Part shown: positions 53,075 through 62,068 of the stretch, piece by piece
How positions within the stretch are numbered: the first letter of the stretch is position 1
How the letters are laid out: each line of letters opens with the position of its first letter
Assembly: GCA_024234735.1 (NCBI GenBank)
Contig: JACKNV010000005.1
Coordinates: 62,001 to 126,000, forward strand
DNA length: 64,000 bases
Source: Pseudomonadales bacterium
GTDB taxonomy: Bacteria > Pseudomonadota > Gammaproteobacteria > Pseudomonadales > Halieaceae
Direction of reading: 5' to 3'
Made by a program: the position numbers and the translations under genes
Notes under the pieces: generated by a model
The model's input: only the letters and a program-made list of their open reading frames with translations
Database searches by the model: none
Told to the model about the DNA's origin: nothing

Positions 53075-54664
53075 TCAGGCCAGCAGGGAGCGGCCCGGTA
53101 TCGATTGCAGCAGCTGTCGGGTATAGGCCTGCTGCGGGTGGGTAAACAGCTCCTCGCCGCTGCCCTGCTCGACCACTTCCCCGTGATACAGCACCATGAT
53201 GCGGTCGGCCAGGTGGCGCACCACGGCGAGGTCGTGGGATACAAACAGCATGGTCAGGCCGTATTCGCGGCCCAGGGCCTGCATCAGGTCCAGTATCTGG
53301 GCCTGGATGGTCACGTCCAGGGCGGAAACGGGCTCGTCGGCGACGACGAACTCGGGCCGGGTGGCCAGGGCCCGGCCGATGGCGATGCGCTGGCGCTGCC
53401 CGCCGGAGAATTCGTGGGGGTACTTGCGCACGAACGCCCGTGCCAGGCCCACGTCATCCATCAACTTGAGCACGGCCTGGCCAACGGTCTTGCGGTTTTC
53501 GATGCGGTGCAGCAGCAGCGGTTCCGCCAGGGTGTCGTACACGGTCATGCGCGGATTGAGGGAGGCGAACGGATCCTGGAAGATCATCTGCATGCGGCGG
53601 CGCATCTGCTTGAGTTCGCGCCCCTGTAATGCGGTGAGGTCGGTGCCATCGAAGTTCACATTGCCGGAGGTCACCGGCACCAGGCGCAGGATGGAGCGGC
53701 CGATGGTCGACTTGCCGCTGCCGGATTCGCCCACCAGGCCGAGCACCTCGCCACGGTGTATGTCGAAGCTGACGTCGTTTACCGCTTTCACCGGTTCGCT
53801 GCCGCGACCCTGGTCAAACCAGGTGCACAGATTGCGCACCGTGATCAGTGGCTCGGGTTGCAGCGCCTGGGGAGGTTTGCTGTCGGTGGGAATCGCCGCC
53901 AGCAGTTTTTTGGTGTAGGGGTCGCGGGCGTGCTGGAAGATGGCCGCCCGGTCGCCGGTCTCCACGACCTTGCCCTGCTTCATCACCACGATGGTGTCGG
54001 CAATATCCGCTACCACCGCCAGGTCGTGGCTGATGAAGATCACGCCGATATCCCGCTTGTGCTGCAGTTCGGCGATCAGCTTGAGAATCTGCGCCTGTAT
54101 GGTGACATCCAGGGCAGTGGTGGGCTCGTCTGCGATCAGCAGCTTGGGCTCGTTGATCAGGGCCATGGCGATCATCACCCGCTGGCGCATGCCGCCGGAG
54201 AACTGGTGCGGGAAGTTGTCAATGGTGGACGCCGGGTCGCGGATGCCCACTTCCTCCAGCAGCTCCAGGGCCCGTGCCCGCGCGGCCTCCCTGGACACCT
54301 TGCGATGGTAGCGCAGCGGTTCCATCAACTGCTTGCCGATGGTCATGTAGGGGTTGAGGCAGGTCATCGGGTCCTGGAAGATCATGGCGATATCGCGGCC
54401 GCGTATCTCCCGCAGTTGCCGCTCTTCCAATTGCAGCAGGTCGCGGCCCTCGAACAGCGCGCGGCCGCCATCGATGCGTCCCGGCGGGCGCGGCACCAGC
54501 CCCAGCAGGCTGTAGCAGGCCACCGACTTGCCCGAGCCGGATTCGCCGATGATCGCGGTGATCTTGCCGGTATCCACGCTGAAGCTGATCCCGTCCACCG
54601 CCTTGTTGGTGCCGTTGCGGGTGACGAAGCTGACCTCCAGGTTCTGTACTTCCAGCAGGGACAT
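53075..54664 (-). CDS. Peptide ABC transporter ATP-binding protein, two-domain (DppD-DppF fusion type)
   Basis: 529 residues with two complete ATPase domains. First: Walker A GESGSGKSVACYSLLG, signature FSGGMRQRVMIAMAL, Walker B LLIADEPTTALD. Second (about 260-529): GLVGESGSGKSTIGRSIL, FSGGQRQRIAIGRAL, VVADEPVSALD. This is the YejF/GsiA-type fused ATPase of dipeptide/oligopeptide importers. It is preceded at 4 bp by the OppC-like permease. ATG 54664 (MSLLEVQNLEV) is chosen; a longer frame reaches 54691. Confidence 0.93.
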   Translation of the reverse strand: MSLLEVQNLEVSFVTRNGTNKAVDGISFSVDTGKITAIIGESGSGKSVACYSLLGLVPRPPGRIDGGRALFEGRDLLQLEERQLREIRGRDIAMIFQDPMTCLNPYMTIGKQLMEPLRYHRKVSREAARARALELLEEVGIRDPASTIDNFPHQFSGGMRQRVMIAMALINEPKLLIADEPTTALDVTIQAQILKLIAELQHKRDIGVIFISHDLAVVADIADTIVVMKQGKVVETGDRAAIFQHARDPYTKKLLAAIPTDSKPPQALQPEPLITVRNLCTWFDQGRGSEPVKAVNDVSFDIHRGEVLGLVGESGSGKSTIGRSILRLVPVTSGNVNFDGTDLTALQGRELKQMRRRMQMIFQDPFASLNPRMTVYDTLAEPLLLHRIENRKTVGQAVLKLMDDVGLARAFVRKYPHEFSGGQRQRIAIGRALATRPEFVVADEPVSALDVTIQAQILDLMQALGREYGLTMLFVSHDLAVVRHLADRIMVLYHGEVVEQGSGEELFTHPQQAYTRQLLQSIPGRSLLA

Positions 54665-54668
54665 GGCG

Positions 54669-55559
54669 TTAATCCTTGGCGCCGCGGACATCCAGCGCGT
54701 CGCGCAGGCCGTCCCCGAGGAAATTGAGGGAAAACAGGGTGATCGCCAGTGCCAGCCCCGGGAAGATCAGCAGCCAGGGATACTCCTCCATGGTTTCGGC
54801 GCCATAGGAGATGAGCAGCCCCCAGGAGGTCTGCGGCGGCTGGATACCCAGCCCCAGGAAGCTGAGAAAGGCCTCCAGCAGCATCACGTTGGGAATGGTC
54901 AGGGTGGTATACACGATGATGGGCCCCAGGGCATTGGGAACCAGGTGGCGGCGAATCAGTGTGGCTGGCGACAGGCCCAGGGAGATGGCCGCCTCCACGA
55001 ACTCCTGCTGGCGCAGCGACTGCACCTGGCCGCGCATGATGCGGGCCATGGTGAGCCACTCCACGGCGCCGATGGCCAGGAACAGCAGCAGCATATTGCG
55101 CCCGAAGACCACGCTGAGCAGGACGATGAAGATCATGAAGGGGAGGGCGTAGAGGATGTCCACCAGGCGCATCATCACGGCGTCGGTACGCCCCCCGACG
55201 TAGCCGGCGATGGCGCCCCAGGTCACGCCGATGAGCAGGGCCACCGAGGTGGCCACGAACCCCACGGCCAGGGAGATACGTCCGCCGTACATGATCTGGG
55301 TCAGCAGGTCGCGCCCGAAGATATCAGTGCCCAGCCAGTGGGCCGCCGACGGCGGGCTCGCCCCCAGTTCCAGGTTCTGGGCCTGGTAGCTGTAGGGGGC
55401 GATCCAAGGGGTCAGCAGGGCGATGGCGGTGAACAGCACCAGCACGACCAGCCCCAGCACCGCCAGCCGGTTGCGGCGCAGGCGCAGCCAGGCATCGTGC
55501 CACAGGGAGGTGCCCTGTTCCGCCTGGCTGATGTCGACAATGGTCTGTTGGCTGGTCAT
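54669..55559 (-). CDS. Peptide ABC transporter permease (OppC-like)
   Basis: 296 residues with six helices; N-terminal cytosolic region AWLRLRRNRLAVLGLVVLVL, then the permease EAA loop EAAISLGLSPATLIRRHLVP, and the typical HWLGTDIFGRDLLTQIMYG of DppC/OppC. Together with the OppB-like partner it forms the channel of a peptide importer. Sits between the OppB-like gene (4 bp) and the fused ATPase (4 bp). Confidence 0.93.
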   Translation of the reverse strand: MTSQQTIVDISQAEQGTSLWHDAWLRLRRNRLAVLGLVVLVLFTAIALLTPWIAPYSYQAQNLELGASPPSAAHWLGTDIFGRDLLTQIMYGGRISLAVGFVATSVALLIGVTWGAIAGYVGGRTDAVMMRLVDILYALPFMIFIVLLSVVFGRNMLLLFLAIGAVEWLTMARIMRGQVQSLRQQEFVEAAISLGLSPATLIRRHLVPNALGPIIVYTTLTIPNVMLLEAFLSFLGLGIQPPQTSWGLLISYGAETMEEYPWLLIFPGLALAITLFSLNFLGDGLRDALDVRGAKD

Positions 55560-55563
55560 CGAC

Positions 55564-56493
55564 TCACTTCCCGTACTGGGCGCGCAGGCGCGGGTTCATC
55601 CACGCCGCGAGGATATCCGACAGCAGGTTGAACAATACGATCAGCACCGACAGGAACACGGTGGTGCCCAGGATCATGGTGTAGTCCCGGTTGAAGGCGG
55701 CCTGCACGTAGAAGCGGCCCAGGCCCGGGATCTGGAAGATGGTTTCCACCACGAAAGAGCCCGCCAGCAAGCCGGCAAACGCCGGGCCGAGGAAGGCCAC
55801 CACCGGGATCATGCCGCCGCGCAGGCTGTGCTTGAGCACCACCTGCCACTGGGGCAACCCTTTGGCCCGCGCCGTGCGGATGTAATCCTGGTTGAGCACC
55901 TCCAGCATCCCGGCGCGGCTCAGGCGGGCGATGTAGGCGGCGTAGGCGGAGCCCAGGGTGAGGCTGGGCAGGATCTTGTCCCCGGGAATGTCGCCCCAGC
56001 CGGACACCGGCAGCCAGTCCAGGTAGATGCCGAACACCAGCACCAGCAGGGGGCCCAGCAAAAAGGAGGGCATGCAGATGCCGATCATGGCGGCGGACAT
56101 GGGGATGTAGTCCTGGGGCGTGTTGGGCCGCAGGGCCGCGGCGATGCCCGCCAGGCAGCCGATGCCCAGCGCCACCAGCAAGGCGTACAGACCCAGCTCC
56201 GCGGTCACCGGGAAGCCGGCGGCGATCAACTCGTTGACGCTGCGCCCGGAATACTTGAACGACGGCCCCAGGTCGCCGTGCGCCAGGTCACCCAGATAGG
56301 AGAAATACTGCTGGTACAGCGGCAGGTCGAGTTTGTATTGCGCCTCCAGGGCCGCCTTGACCTCCCTGGTGACCGGTTTCTCGCTGTCGAAGGGGCCGCC
56401 GGGTGCCATCCTCACCAGGAAAAAGGTCACGGTGATGACCACCAGGATCACCGGGATCGCCTGCAGCAGTCGTATGCCGATGAATCGCCACAT
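55564..56493 (-). CDS. Peptide ABC transporter permease (OppB-like)
   Basis: 309 residues with six helices: GIRLLQAIPVILVVITVTFF start, the EAA motif YIRTARAKGLPQWQVVLKHS, and GSFVVETIFQIPGLGRFYVQ. This is the DppB/OppB class. It is expected to pair with the OppC-like permease. Its start at ATG 56493 lies 2 bp after the stop of the substrate-binding protein. Confidence 0.93.
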   Translation of the reverse strand: MWRFIGIRLLQAIPVILVVITVTFFLVRMAPGGPFDSEKPVTREVKAALEAQYKLDLPLYQQYFSYLGDLAHGDLGPSFKYSGRSVNELIAAGFPVTAELGLYALLVALGIGCLAGIAAALRPNTPQDYIPMSAAMIGICMPSFLLGPLLVLVFGIYLDWLPVSGWGDIPGDKILPSLTLGSAYAAYIARLSRAGMLEVLNQDYIRTARAKGLPQWQVVLKHSLRGGMIPVVAFLGPAFAGLLAGSFVVETIFQIPGLGRFYVQAAFNRDYTMILGTTVFLSVLIVLFNLLSDILAAWMNPRLRAQYGK

Positions 56494-56495
56494 GG

Positions 56496-58160
56496 TCAGT
56501 CGCCCGCCTGTTCAGGCTGCCAGTTCCTGTCCAGCCACACGTATTTGAGATTCAGGGAATCCATCAGGTTGGGCGGCAGGCCGTTGACGCTGGGGTGGAT
56601 CAGGTGCTTGCTGGTGTAGGTATAGATGGGAATGATGGGCATCTGCTCCATCAGCAGGGTTTCCGCCCGGTAAAAAATGTCGAAGCGCTCCTCCCGGGTG
56701 GCGGCCTGGGGCGCCTGGTGCAGGATCATGTCGTCGTAGCGCGCATCGGAAAAGCCGGTGTTGTTGTTGCCGCCGCCAGTGAGGTACAGATCGAGGAAAT
56801 TGTTGGGATCGACGTAGTCCCCGATCCAGCCGCGGCGGGCGATCTGGAAGTTCATCTGGGTGACGGAGTCCAGGTAAACCTTCCACTCCTGGTTGGTGAG
56901 GGTGACCTCGATATTGAGGGCGTCCTTCCACATCTGTTGCAGCGCCACGGCGATCTTGCGGTGATCCTCGCTGGTGTTGTAGGTCAGTTCCAGCCCCGGC
57001 CAGCCCTGGCCGTCGGGGTAGCCCGCCTCCGCCAGCAACTCCCTGGCCCGCGCCACGTCGTAACCGAACAGCTGCGGCGGGTAATAGCCCAGGGTATCGG
57101 GGGGCGTGATGCTGTAGGCGGGCACGTTCGAGCCCTTGAGTACGGTTTTGTTGAGCGTCTCCCGGTCGACCGCCATGGACAGCGCCTTGCGCACCCGCAC
57201 ATCGTCCAGCGGCGGCCGGGTAGTGTTGAGCAGGAAGAAATAGGTGCCCAGGTAGGGGGCCTGCACGTAGGGGCTGTTTTCCATCTCCCGGTACAGGGGG
57301 ATCTTGCCCAGCGGAATGCTGTTGGTGTAGTGCAGCTGGCCGACCCGGAACATGCGCTCCTCGCTGACCACGTTCTCGGTGGGGTAAAACACCACGCCAT
57401 TGAGTTTCACGTTGTCGCGATCCCAGTACGTGTCGCTTTTCTCGACTTCGATGCGTCGGTTCAGTGCCCATGTTTTCAGCCGGAAAGCGCCGTTGCTGAC
57501 GATGTTCTCCACCCGGGTCCAGGGCGTGTAGCGATCGGTGGCCTTGCCGAACTTCTCGATGGTCGGGCGGTGCACGGCGAAGGTGGAGTAGTGATCCATG
57601 AGCTGGATGAAATAGGGCGTGCGTTCGTTGAGGGTGACCTGCAGGGTCAGATCGTCGAGCGCCTTGACGCCCACCTGATCGAAATCGGTGATCTCGCCGG
57701 TGGCAAACGCCTTGGCGTTCTTCACCGGAAACAGCATGTAATTGTATTCCGCCCCCATGGCCGGACTCAGCAGGCGCTGCCAGGACCACACGTAGTCGTG
57801 GGCACTCATGGGATCGCCGTTGGACCACTTCGCCTCGGGGTTGATGTGAAAGGTGACGATGCGGCCGTCTTCGCTGATATCCCAGCTCTCGGCAACGCCC
57901 GGCTCGGGCTCCAGGGTATACGGGTTCTTGACCGCCAGGCCCTCGAAAATGGCGCGCACGATGTGGTTTTCCGGTATCCCGGTCACCACATGCGGGTCCA
58001 GGCCCTGGGGTTCGGAGCCGTTGCCGTAGTGCAGTATGCCCTCGCGGTTGCCCGACTCGACATTGGATTCGCCGCCGCCGCAGGCCAGCAGCGTGGCGGC
58101 GAGCGCGGCAACGCCCAGCAGGCGCAGCAGGGGGACTTTGTGGGGGAGCTGAAAAGTGAT
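56496..58160 (-). CDS. Peptide ABC transporter substrate-binding lipoprotein (OppA-like)
   Basis: About 554 residues of the family 5 solute-binding proteins. Seen: lipobox LLACGGGES, GLDPHVVTGIPENHIVRAIF, the family signature AESWDISEDGRIVTFHINPE, WSNGDPMSAHDYVWSWQRLL, and FSDARYDDMILHQAPQAAT. It captures peptides in the periplasm for the OppB/C-like permease. The reading frame has no ATG, GTG or TTG between the upstream stop (58165-58167) and the signal peptide. The coordinate given is the first codon after that stop that could serve (ATC 58160); CTG at 58130 or 58127 are alternatives, or an N-terminal extension from ATG 58283 overlapping the upstream gene. The start is therefore uncertain. 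Confidence 0.85.
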   Translation of the reverse strand: MTFQLPHKVPLLRLLGVAALAATLLACGGGESNVESGNREGILHYGNGSEPQGLDPHVVTGIPENHIVRAIFEGLAVKNPYTLEPEPGVAESWDISEDGRIVTFHINPEAKWSNGDPMSAHDYVWSWQRLLSPAMGAEYNYMLFPVKNAKAFATGEITDFDQVGVKALDDLTLQVTLNERTPYFIQLMDHYSTFAVHRPTIEKFGKATDRYTPWTRVENIVSNGAFRLKTWALNRRIEVEKSDTYWDRDNVKLNGVVFYPTENVVSEERMFRVGQLHYTNSIPLGKIPLYREMENSPYVQAPYLGTYFFLLNTTRPPLDDVRVRKALSMAVDRETLNKTVLKGSNVPAYSITPPDTLGYYPPQLFGYDVARARELLAEAGYPDGQGWPGLELTYNTSEDHRKIAVALQQMWKDALNIEVTLTNQEWKVYLDSVTQMNFQIARRGWIGDYVDPNNFLDLYLTGGGNNNTGFSDARYDDMILHQAPQAATREERFDIFYRAETLLMEQMPIIPIYTYTSKHLIHPSVNGLPPNLMDSLNLKYVWLDRNWQPEQAGD

Positions 58161-58164
58161 GGGG

Positions 58165-58437
58165 CTAGTCCAGCAGCTTGCGCAGCTTGGCCTTGAACTG
58201 CTCGGCCTTGTCCTCGCCGCTGCGGGTAAGCTCGTCAAGGAAGTTTTTACCCTCCTGCACCTTGGCGCGCAACTCCTGGGCATTGGCCCATAACTGTTGT
58301 TCCAGTTCCGCGCTGGAAGCGTCCGCCTCGGCAGCCGCCTGGCGGGCCCTGGCCTTGGCCTCCTCGGCATCGATTTGCCTGTTCCAGCTCTCCATGCGCT
58401 TTTCCAGCTGTTCCTTGAGAAGTTCAGACAACGACAT
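58165..58437 (-). CDS. Small coiled-coil protein, unknown
   Basis: 90 residues, highly charged and helical throughout, without signal or membrane segment: LSELLKEQLEKRMESWNRQI and EEAKARARQAAAEADASSAE. Heptad-like spacing suggests a coiled coil. No family recognised; small proteins of this sort are common upstream of envelope or transport genes. It is the first gene of the peptide transporter operon and its stop is 5 bp before the OppA-like frame. ATG 58437. Confidence 0.6.
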   Translation of the reverse strand: MSLSELLKEQLEKRMESWNRQIDAEEAKARARQAAAEADASSAELEQQLWANAQELRAKVQEGKNFLDELTRSGEDKAEQFKAKLRKLLD

Positions 58438-58755
58438 GCGTGTACATCCTGATAGTTGCCGGTAAATACCGCCTGTAAAGGAAAACTATAGCGAAATCGG
58501 CGCGGATACAGAATAGCAGGCCGGAAATAATAGCCGCCGTCGTGGTCGCCGGGTCGACGACGACGTGGTAGTGGGTATCGCGGCTTCCAAGTACAATTCG
58601 GCAGGGTACGCTACCTGGCCCATATCTGCTGGAGCGCGCGATCACCGGCCTCAAGGTAAACCGCGATGCGGGGAACATCGATGGCCTGGAACACGTCGCA
58701 CCCAGAGAGAACCGTATTTTTCGAATCAGTACCATCTGAACCGGGTTGATCTATT
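58438..58755. other. Intergenic region with no recognisable feature
   Basis: 318 bp between the divergent coiled-coil gene and the sulfatase-like gene. It must hold both promoters. A short GC-rich direct repeat around GGTCGCCGGGTCGACGACGACG (58545-58566) is the only pattern seen, and it is weak. No ORF of interest. Confidence 0.4.
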
Positions 58756-60798
58756 TTGGCAAAGCCAGGTGTTTCCATAGCCACGCGAGATATGGCGTTT
58801 TTGCTCGGTTACGCCGGTCTGTACCTCATCGTGATGGCGATATTGCGAGCGATCCTGCTGGCTACCAACAGCAGCCTTGCCGTGCACATCGACAATCTTG
58901 CGCTGGCCAGGAGTTTTCTGGTTGGGCTGCGTTTCGACCTGGTGGTTACCTGCATCATCGGTGCTCCCCTGGTACTGGCCTTGCTGCTCCCCCGTGGCCT
59001 GGGCAACAGGAAAATAGCCCTGGCCTGGTTGGCCGTGATGGGCTCGATCACCCTATTTGCCGGGGTGTCGGAGATCGAGTTCTACCGCGAGTTCCATGTA
59101 AGGCTCAACAGCATTGCTTTCCACTATTTCCAGGAGGACTTCGCGACCGTCTCCAGCATGATCTGGAACGGCTATCCGGTGCTGCGCTACCTGCTGCTGT
59201 GGGGAGTGCTCAGTGGCTCGTACCTTTTCGGTCTGGCCTGGATAAACCGCAGGACACGCCACGCCGACGCCCCGCAAAGCCGGCTGCCCCGGCGCGTGGT
59301 CATATTCCTGGTCGTCTTGTTCCTGGCGGCCTGGGGTGGCCGTGGGACGCTGCGCTCAGGCCCGCCCTTGCGTTGGGGGGATGCCTTTCACAGCCAATAC
59401 CTGTTCGCAAACCACCTGGCGCTAAACGGGTCCTACACCCTGGCCAAGGCCGCAATGGCGCAATCGGGCGGCCGCGGCGAGAAGTCCTGGCTGCATGCAC
59501 TGCCGGACGACCAGGCGCTGGCTACCGTCCGGAATATGGTCCTGACCCCCAACGACGAGTTGCTGGCGCCCGACCGGTTTCCGCTGCTGCGCCATCACAC
59601 CCCGGATGCCAGGCTCCCTGTGGCGCCCAGGAATATTGTCGTGATCTTGATGGAGAGCTTTTCGGGCGCGTTCACCGGCGCGCTGTCGGGGGTGCGGGGT
59701 ATAACCCCCGAATTCGACACACTCGCCGAGCGTGGCTTGCTATTTGACCATTTCTTTTCCAACGGCACCCACACACACCAGGGCATGTTTGCCTCGCTGG
59801 CCTGTTTCCCGAACCTGCCGGGGCACGAGTACCTGATGCAGCAACCGGAAGGGCAGCACCAGTTCTCCGGCTTGCCGTCGATCCTCGGCCCAATGGGCTA
59901 CCGCGACCTGTACGTCTATAACGGGCATTTCGCCTGGGACAACCAGCAGGGTTTTTTCCGCAATCAGGGCGTCTCCCGTTTTATCGGGCGCGACGAGTAT
60001 GTCGACCCGGTTTTCCTGGACCCCACCTGGGGCGTATCAGACGAGGATATGTTCAGCCGCGCAATCGAGGAGATCGACCAGTTCGATGGGAAAGAGCCGT
60101 TCTACGCCATTCTCCAGACCCTGTCGAATCACACACCCTACGCCCTGCCCGCTGAGCTTGCCGTCGAGCCGGTCACCGGCTTTGGTCGGCTCGATGAGCA
60201 CCTCACGGCGCAGCGGTATTCTGACTGGGCACTGGGTCAGTTCTTCGCCACAGCGAAAACACGGGCCTGGTTCGCCAAAACCCTGTTTGTGATTGTGGGA
60301 GACCACGGCTTCGGCCTGGATCAACAGCTTTCGGATGTGGACCTGTTGCGCTTTCACGTCCCACTGCTGCTGGTGGGCGCCGGCATCCAGCAGACTTACG
60401 GCAGCCGCAACCACACTGTGGCGACCCAGGTCGATCTGGTGCCGACCATCGTGAGTTTGCTGGGTAGGGAATTCACCCACCAGTGCTGGGGTCGAGACCT
60501 GTTGTCACTGCCAGCTGGCGACGCGGGGTTCGGCGTGGTAAAGCCCTCCGGGAGTGATCAGACCGTGGCGTTGATTCGCGGCAACGAGATTGCGGTTAAG
60601 CCCGCGGGGGGAGACCTGCGGCTCGGCTCCTACGCATTGTACCCGGCTACCCGCTATGACGCGGGCGGGGAGGACACCGAGCGGTATGCCTTGGAACTGG
60701 CGTCGTATATCCAGGTCGGCCTCGAGGCGCTCCTGAACAACCGTACAGGCCTGGCGGCCCCTGCTCCCGATAAGACAGCGGAATATCCAGCAAAGTGA
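58756..60798 (+). CDS. LTA synthase/OpgB-family sulfatase-fold membrane protein
   Basis: 680 residues. N-terminal half has about five membrane helices (LLGYAGLYLIVMAILRAILL onward); the C-terminal half is an alkaline-phosphatase/sulfatase fold with NIVVILMESFSGAFTG, DHFFSNGTHTHQGMFASLAC (the Thr nucleophile context) and FVIVGDHGFGLDQ (metal ligands). This is the LtaS/phosphoglycerol transferase I (OpgB/MdoB) superfamily. In a Gram-negative it may transfer phosphoglycerol or phosphoethanolamine to periplasmic glucans, lipids or surface polymers. Start is TTG 58756; ATG 58792 (MAFLLGYAG) is an equally good alternative. Confidence 0.85.
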   Translation: MAKPGVSIATRDMAFLLGYAGLYLIVMAILRAILLATNSSLAVHIDNLALARSFLVGLRFDLVVTCIIGAPLVLALLLPRGLGNRKIALAWLAVMGSITLFAGVSEIEFYREFHVRLNSIAFHYFQEDFATVSSMIWNGYPVLRYLLLWGVLSGSYLFGLAWINRRTRHADAPQSRLPRRVVIFLVVLFLAAWGGRGTLRSGPPLRWGDAFHSQYLFANHLALNGSYTLAKAAMAQSGGRGEKSWLHALPDDQALATVRNMVLTPNDELLAPDRFPLLRHHTPDARLPVAPRNIVVILMESFSGAFTGALSGVRGITPEFDTLAERGLLFDHFFSNGTHTHQGMFASLACFPNLPGHEYLMQQPEGQHQFSGLPSILGPMGYRDLYVYNGHFAWDNQQGFFRNQGVSRFIGRDEYVDPVFLDPTWGVSDEDMFSRAIEEIDQFDGKEPFYAILQTLSNHTPYALPAELAVEPVTGFGRLDEHLTAQRYSDWALGQFFATAKTRAWFAKTLFVIVGDHGFGLDQQLSDVDLLRFHVPLLLVGAGIQQTYGSRNHTVATQVDLVPTIVSLLGREFTHQCWGRDLLSLPAGDAGFGVVKPSGSDQTVALIRGNEIAVKPAGGDLRLGSYALYPATRYDAGGEDTERYALELASYIQVGLEALLNNRTGLAAPAPDKTAEYPAK

Positions 60799-60844
60799 AC
60801 GGTGCGGGCCGCCGTCGCCCTGCCCAGGGCACTTGTCGTCGAAT

Positions 60845-61981
60845 TCAGGCGGCGGACTTGCCGCACTTGTCGGGTTTCGGGCCGACATAGTTGGCCCGGG
60901 GGCGGATCAGGCGGCTATGCCTGCTGAATTCCAGGAAGTGGGCGATGTAGCCGTATACCCGGGACATGGCGAACATGGCGGTAAAACAGTGGGTGGGGAT
61001 TCCCAGGCTGTGGAACACGGCGCCCTTGTAGAACTCGACGTTGGCCCAGATCTCCTTGTTCTGTTCGGCAAATGCGCGCTGGCAGGCCTCCTCCACCGCG
61101 ATCAGTGTAGCCAGCAGGTTTTTGCTGTCTTCGTCCTGGCACAATTCGACCGCCATGGGCTTGAGAATTTTGGCGCGGGGGTCGACGGTGCGGTACTCGC
61201 GGTGGCCCATGCCCATGATTTTTTCCTTGCGTGCCAGGCAGTCGAGCACGTACTCCTCGGCCTTGTCGGGACTGCCGATGGCCATGGCCATTTCCAGGGC
61301 GGCCTGGTCGGCGCCCCCGTGCAATTTACCGAACAGGGTGCCGATGGAGGCTGAAATACTGGACTGGATCGGCGCCAGGGTGCTGGCACAGACGCGCCCC
61401 GCAAAGGTGCCGCAGTTGAAGCTGTGCTCCATCTGCAGGATCTGGGCGGCGTTGAGCATACGGACCTGGTCCTGGGTGGGCGGGCGCCCGTGAAACATGG
61501 TGAGGAAGTTTTCGTGGAACAGGAGCCCGGGGGTGGGGGCCAGCACCGACTTGTTTTCACCTAGGCGGTGATGTGCAGCGATCAGTGCGGTGATCTTGGC
61601 GGCGATGAACAGGCCGTGCTCCGCGGCGGGCTCCATGTCCATGTCCTGTTTGGCCGGCATCTGCAGCAGTGGCACCATGCCCTGCAGCATCAGCATCGGG
61701 TGCAGGTCGCGCGGCACCCGCTGCAACAGCTCTATCTCATCGGGGCTCAGGCGCATGTGCCTGCACAGGAAGGTTTTCAGGCGGCTCATTTCCTGGGTGG
61801 TATGGCGCTCGCCGAACAGTACCAGCCATACCACGTGCAGGAAGGGCATGGCGACCAGCTCGTTTATATCCAGGCCGCGGTAGCTGAGGATGCCCAGCTC
61901 CCCCTGCACATCGGAGATGGCGGTATCGCCCACGACGATGCCCGCCAGGTCTACGGAGTAGATGGGTGTTTCCGAGGTCAT
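60845..61981 (-). CDS. Citrate/2-methylcitrate synthase family protein with atypical active site
   Basis: 378 residues. Expected motifs are present: ILQMEHSFNCGTFAGRVCAS, FGKLHGGADQAALEM (His), MGMGHREYRTVDPRAK (second His). The third catalytic position, normally Asp in N-V-D-F-Y-S-G, reads Glu in WANVEFYKGAVFHSLG. The enzyme family condenses an acyl-CoA with oxaloacetate; with Glu replacing Asp, either activity is weak or the substrate differs. Start ATG 61981 follows GGAGG. It is divergent from a LysR regulator and may be controlled by it. It has no companion PrpB/PrpD here. Confidence 0.82.
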   Translation of the reverse strand: MTSETPIYSVDLAGIVVGDTAISDVQGELGILSYRGLDINELVAMPFLHVVWLVLFGERHTTQEMSRLKTFLCRHMRLSPDEIELLQRVPRDLHPMLMLQGMVPLLQMPAKQDMDMEPAAEHGLFIAAKITALIAAHHRLGENKSVLAPTPGLLFHENFLTMFHGRPPTQDQVRMLNAAQILQMEHSFNCGTFAGRVCASTLAPIQSSISASIGTLFGKLHGGADQAALEMAMAIGSPDKAEEYVLDCLARKEKIMGMGHREYRTVDPRAKILKPMAVELCQDEDSKNLLATLIAVEEACQRAFAEQNKEIWANVEFYKGAVFHSLGIPTHCFTAMFAMSRVYGYIAHFLEFSRHSRLIRPRANYVGPKPDKCGKSAA

Positions 61982-62041
61982 GGCTGCGCCTCCAAAGTAC
62001 AAATTGGTAATTTTTCACAGTATACGAAGGGTCTGGAGATT

Positions 62042-62059
62042 AGTAGAATTAATTATACT
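62042..62059. promoter_or_regulatory. Imperfect palindrome AGTAGAATT-AATTATACT
   Basis: AGTAGAATTAATTATACT is an 18-bp near-perfect palindrome (one mismatched pair) in the 102-bp gap between the divergent citrate-synthase-like and LysR genes. Together with the dyad at 62069-62083 it is a plausible activator/repressor region for both promoters. Binding is inferred. Confidence 0.45.
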
Positions 62060-62068
62060 TATCGGTCT

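Noticed and set aside
56595..58196. A 533-codon plus-strand open frame opposite the OppA-like gene
   Set aside because: Antisense shadow; the minus-strand frame has a complete solute-binding signature.
58545..58566. GC-rich short repeat in the gap before the LtaS-like gene
   Set aside because: Too short and irregular to be a regulatory or mobile repeat.
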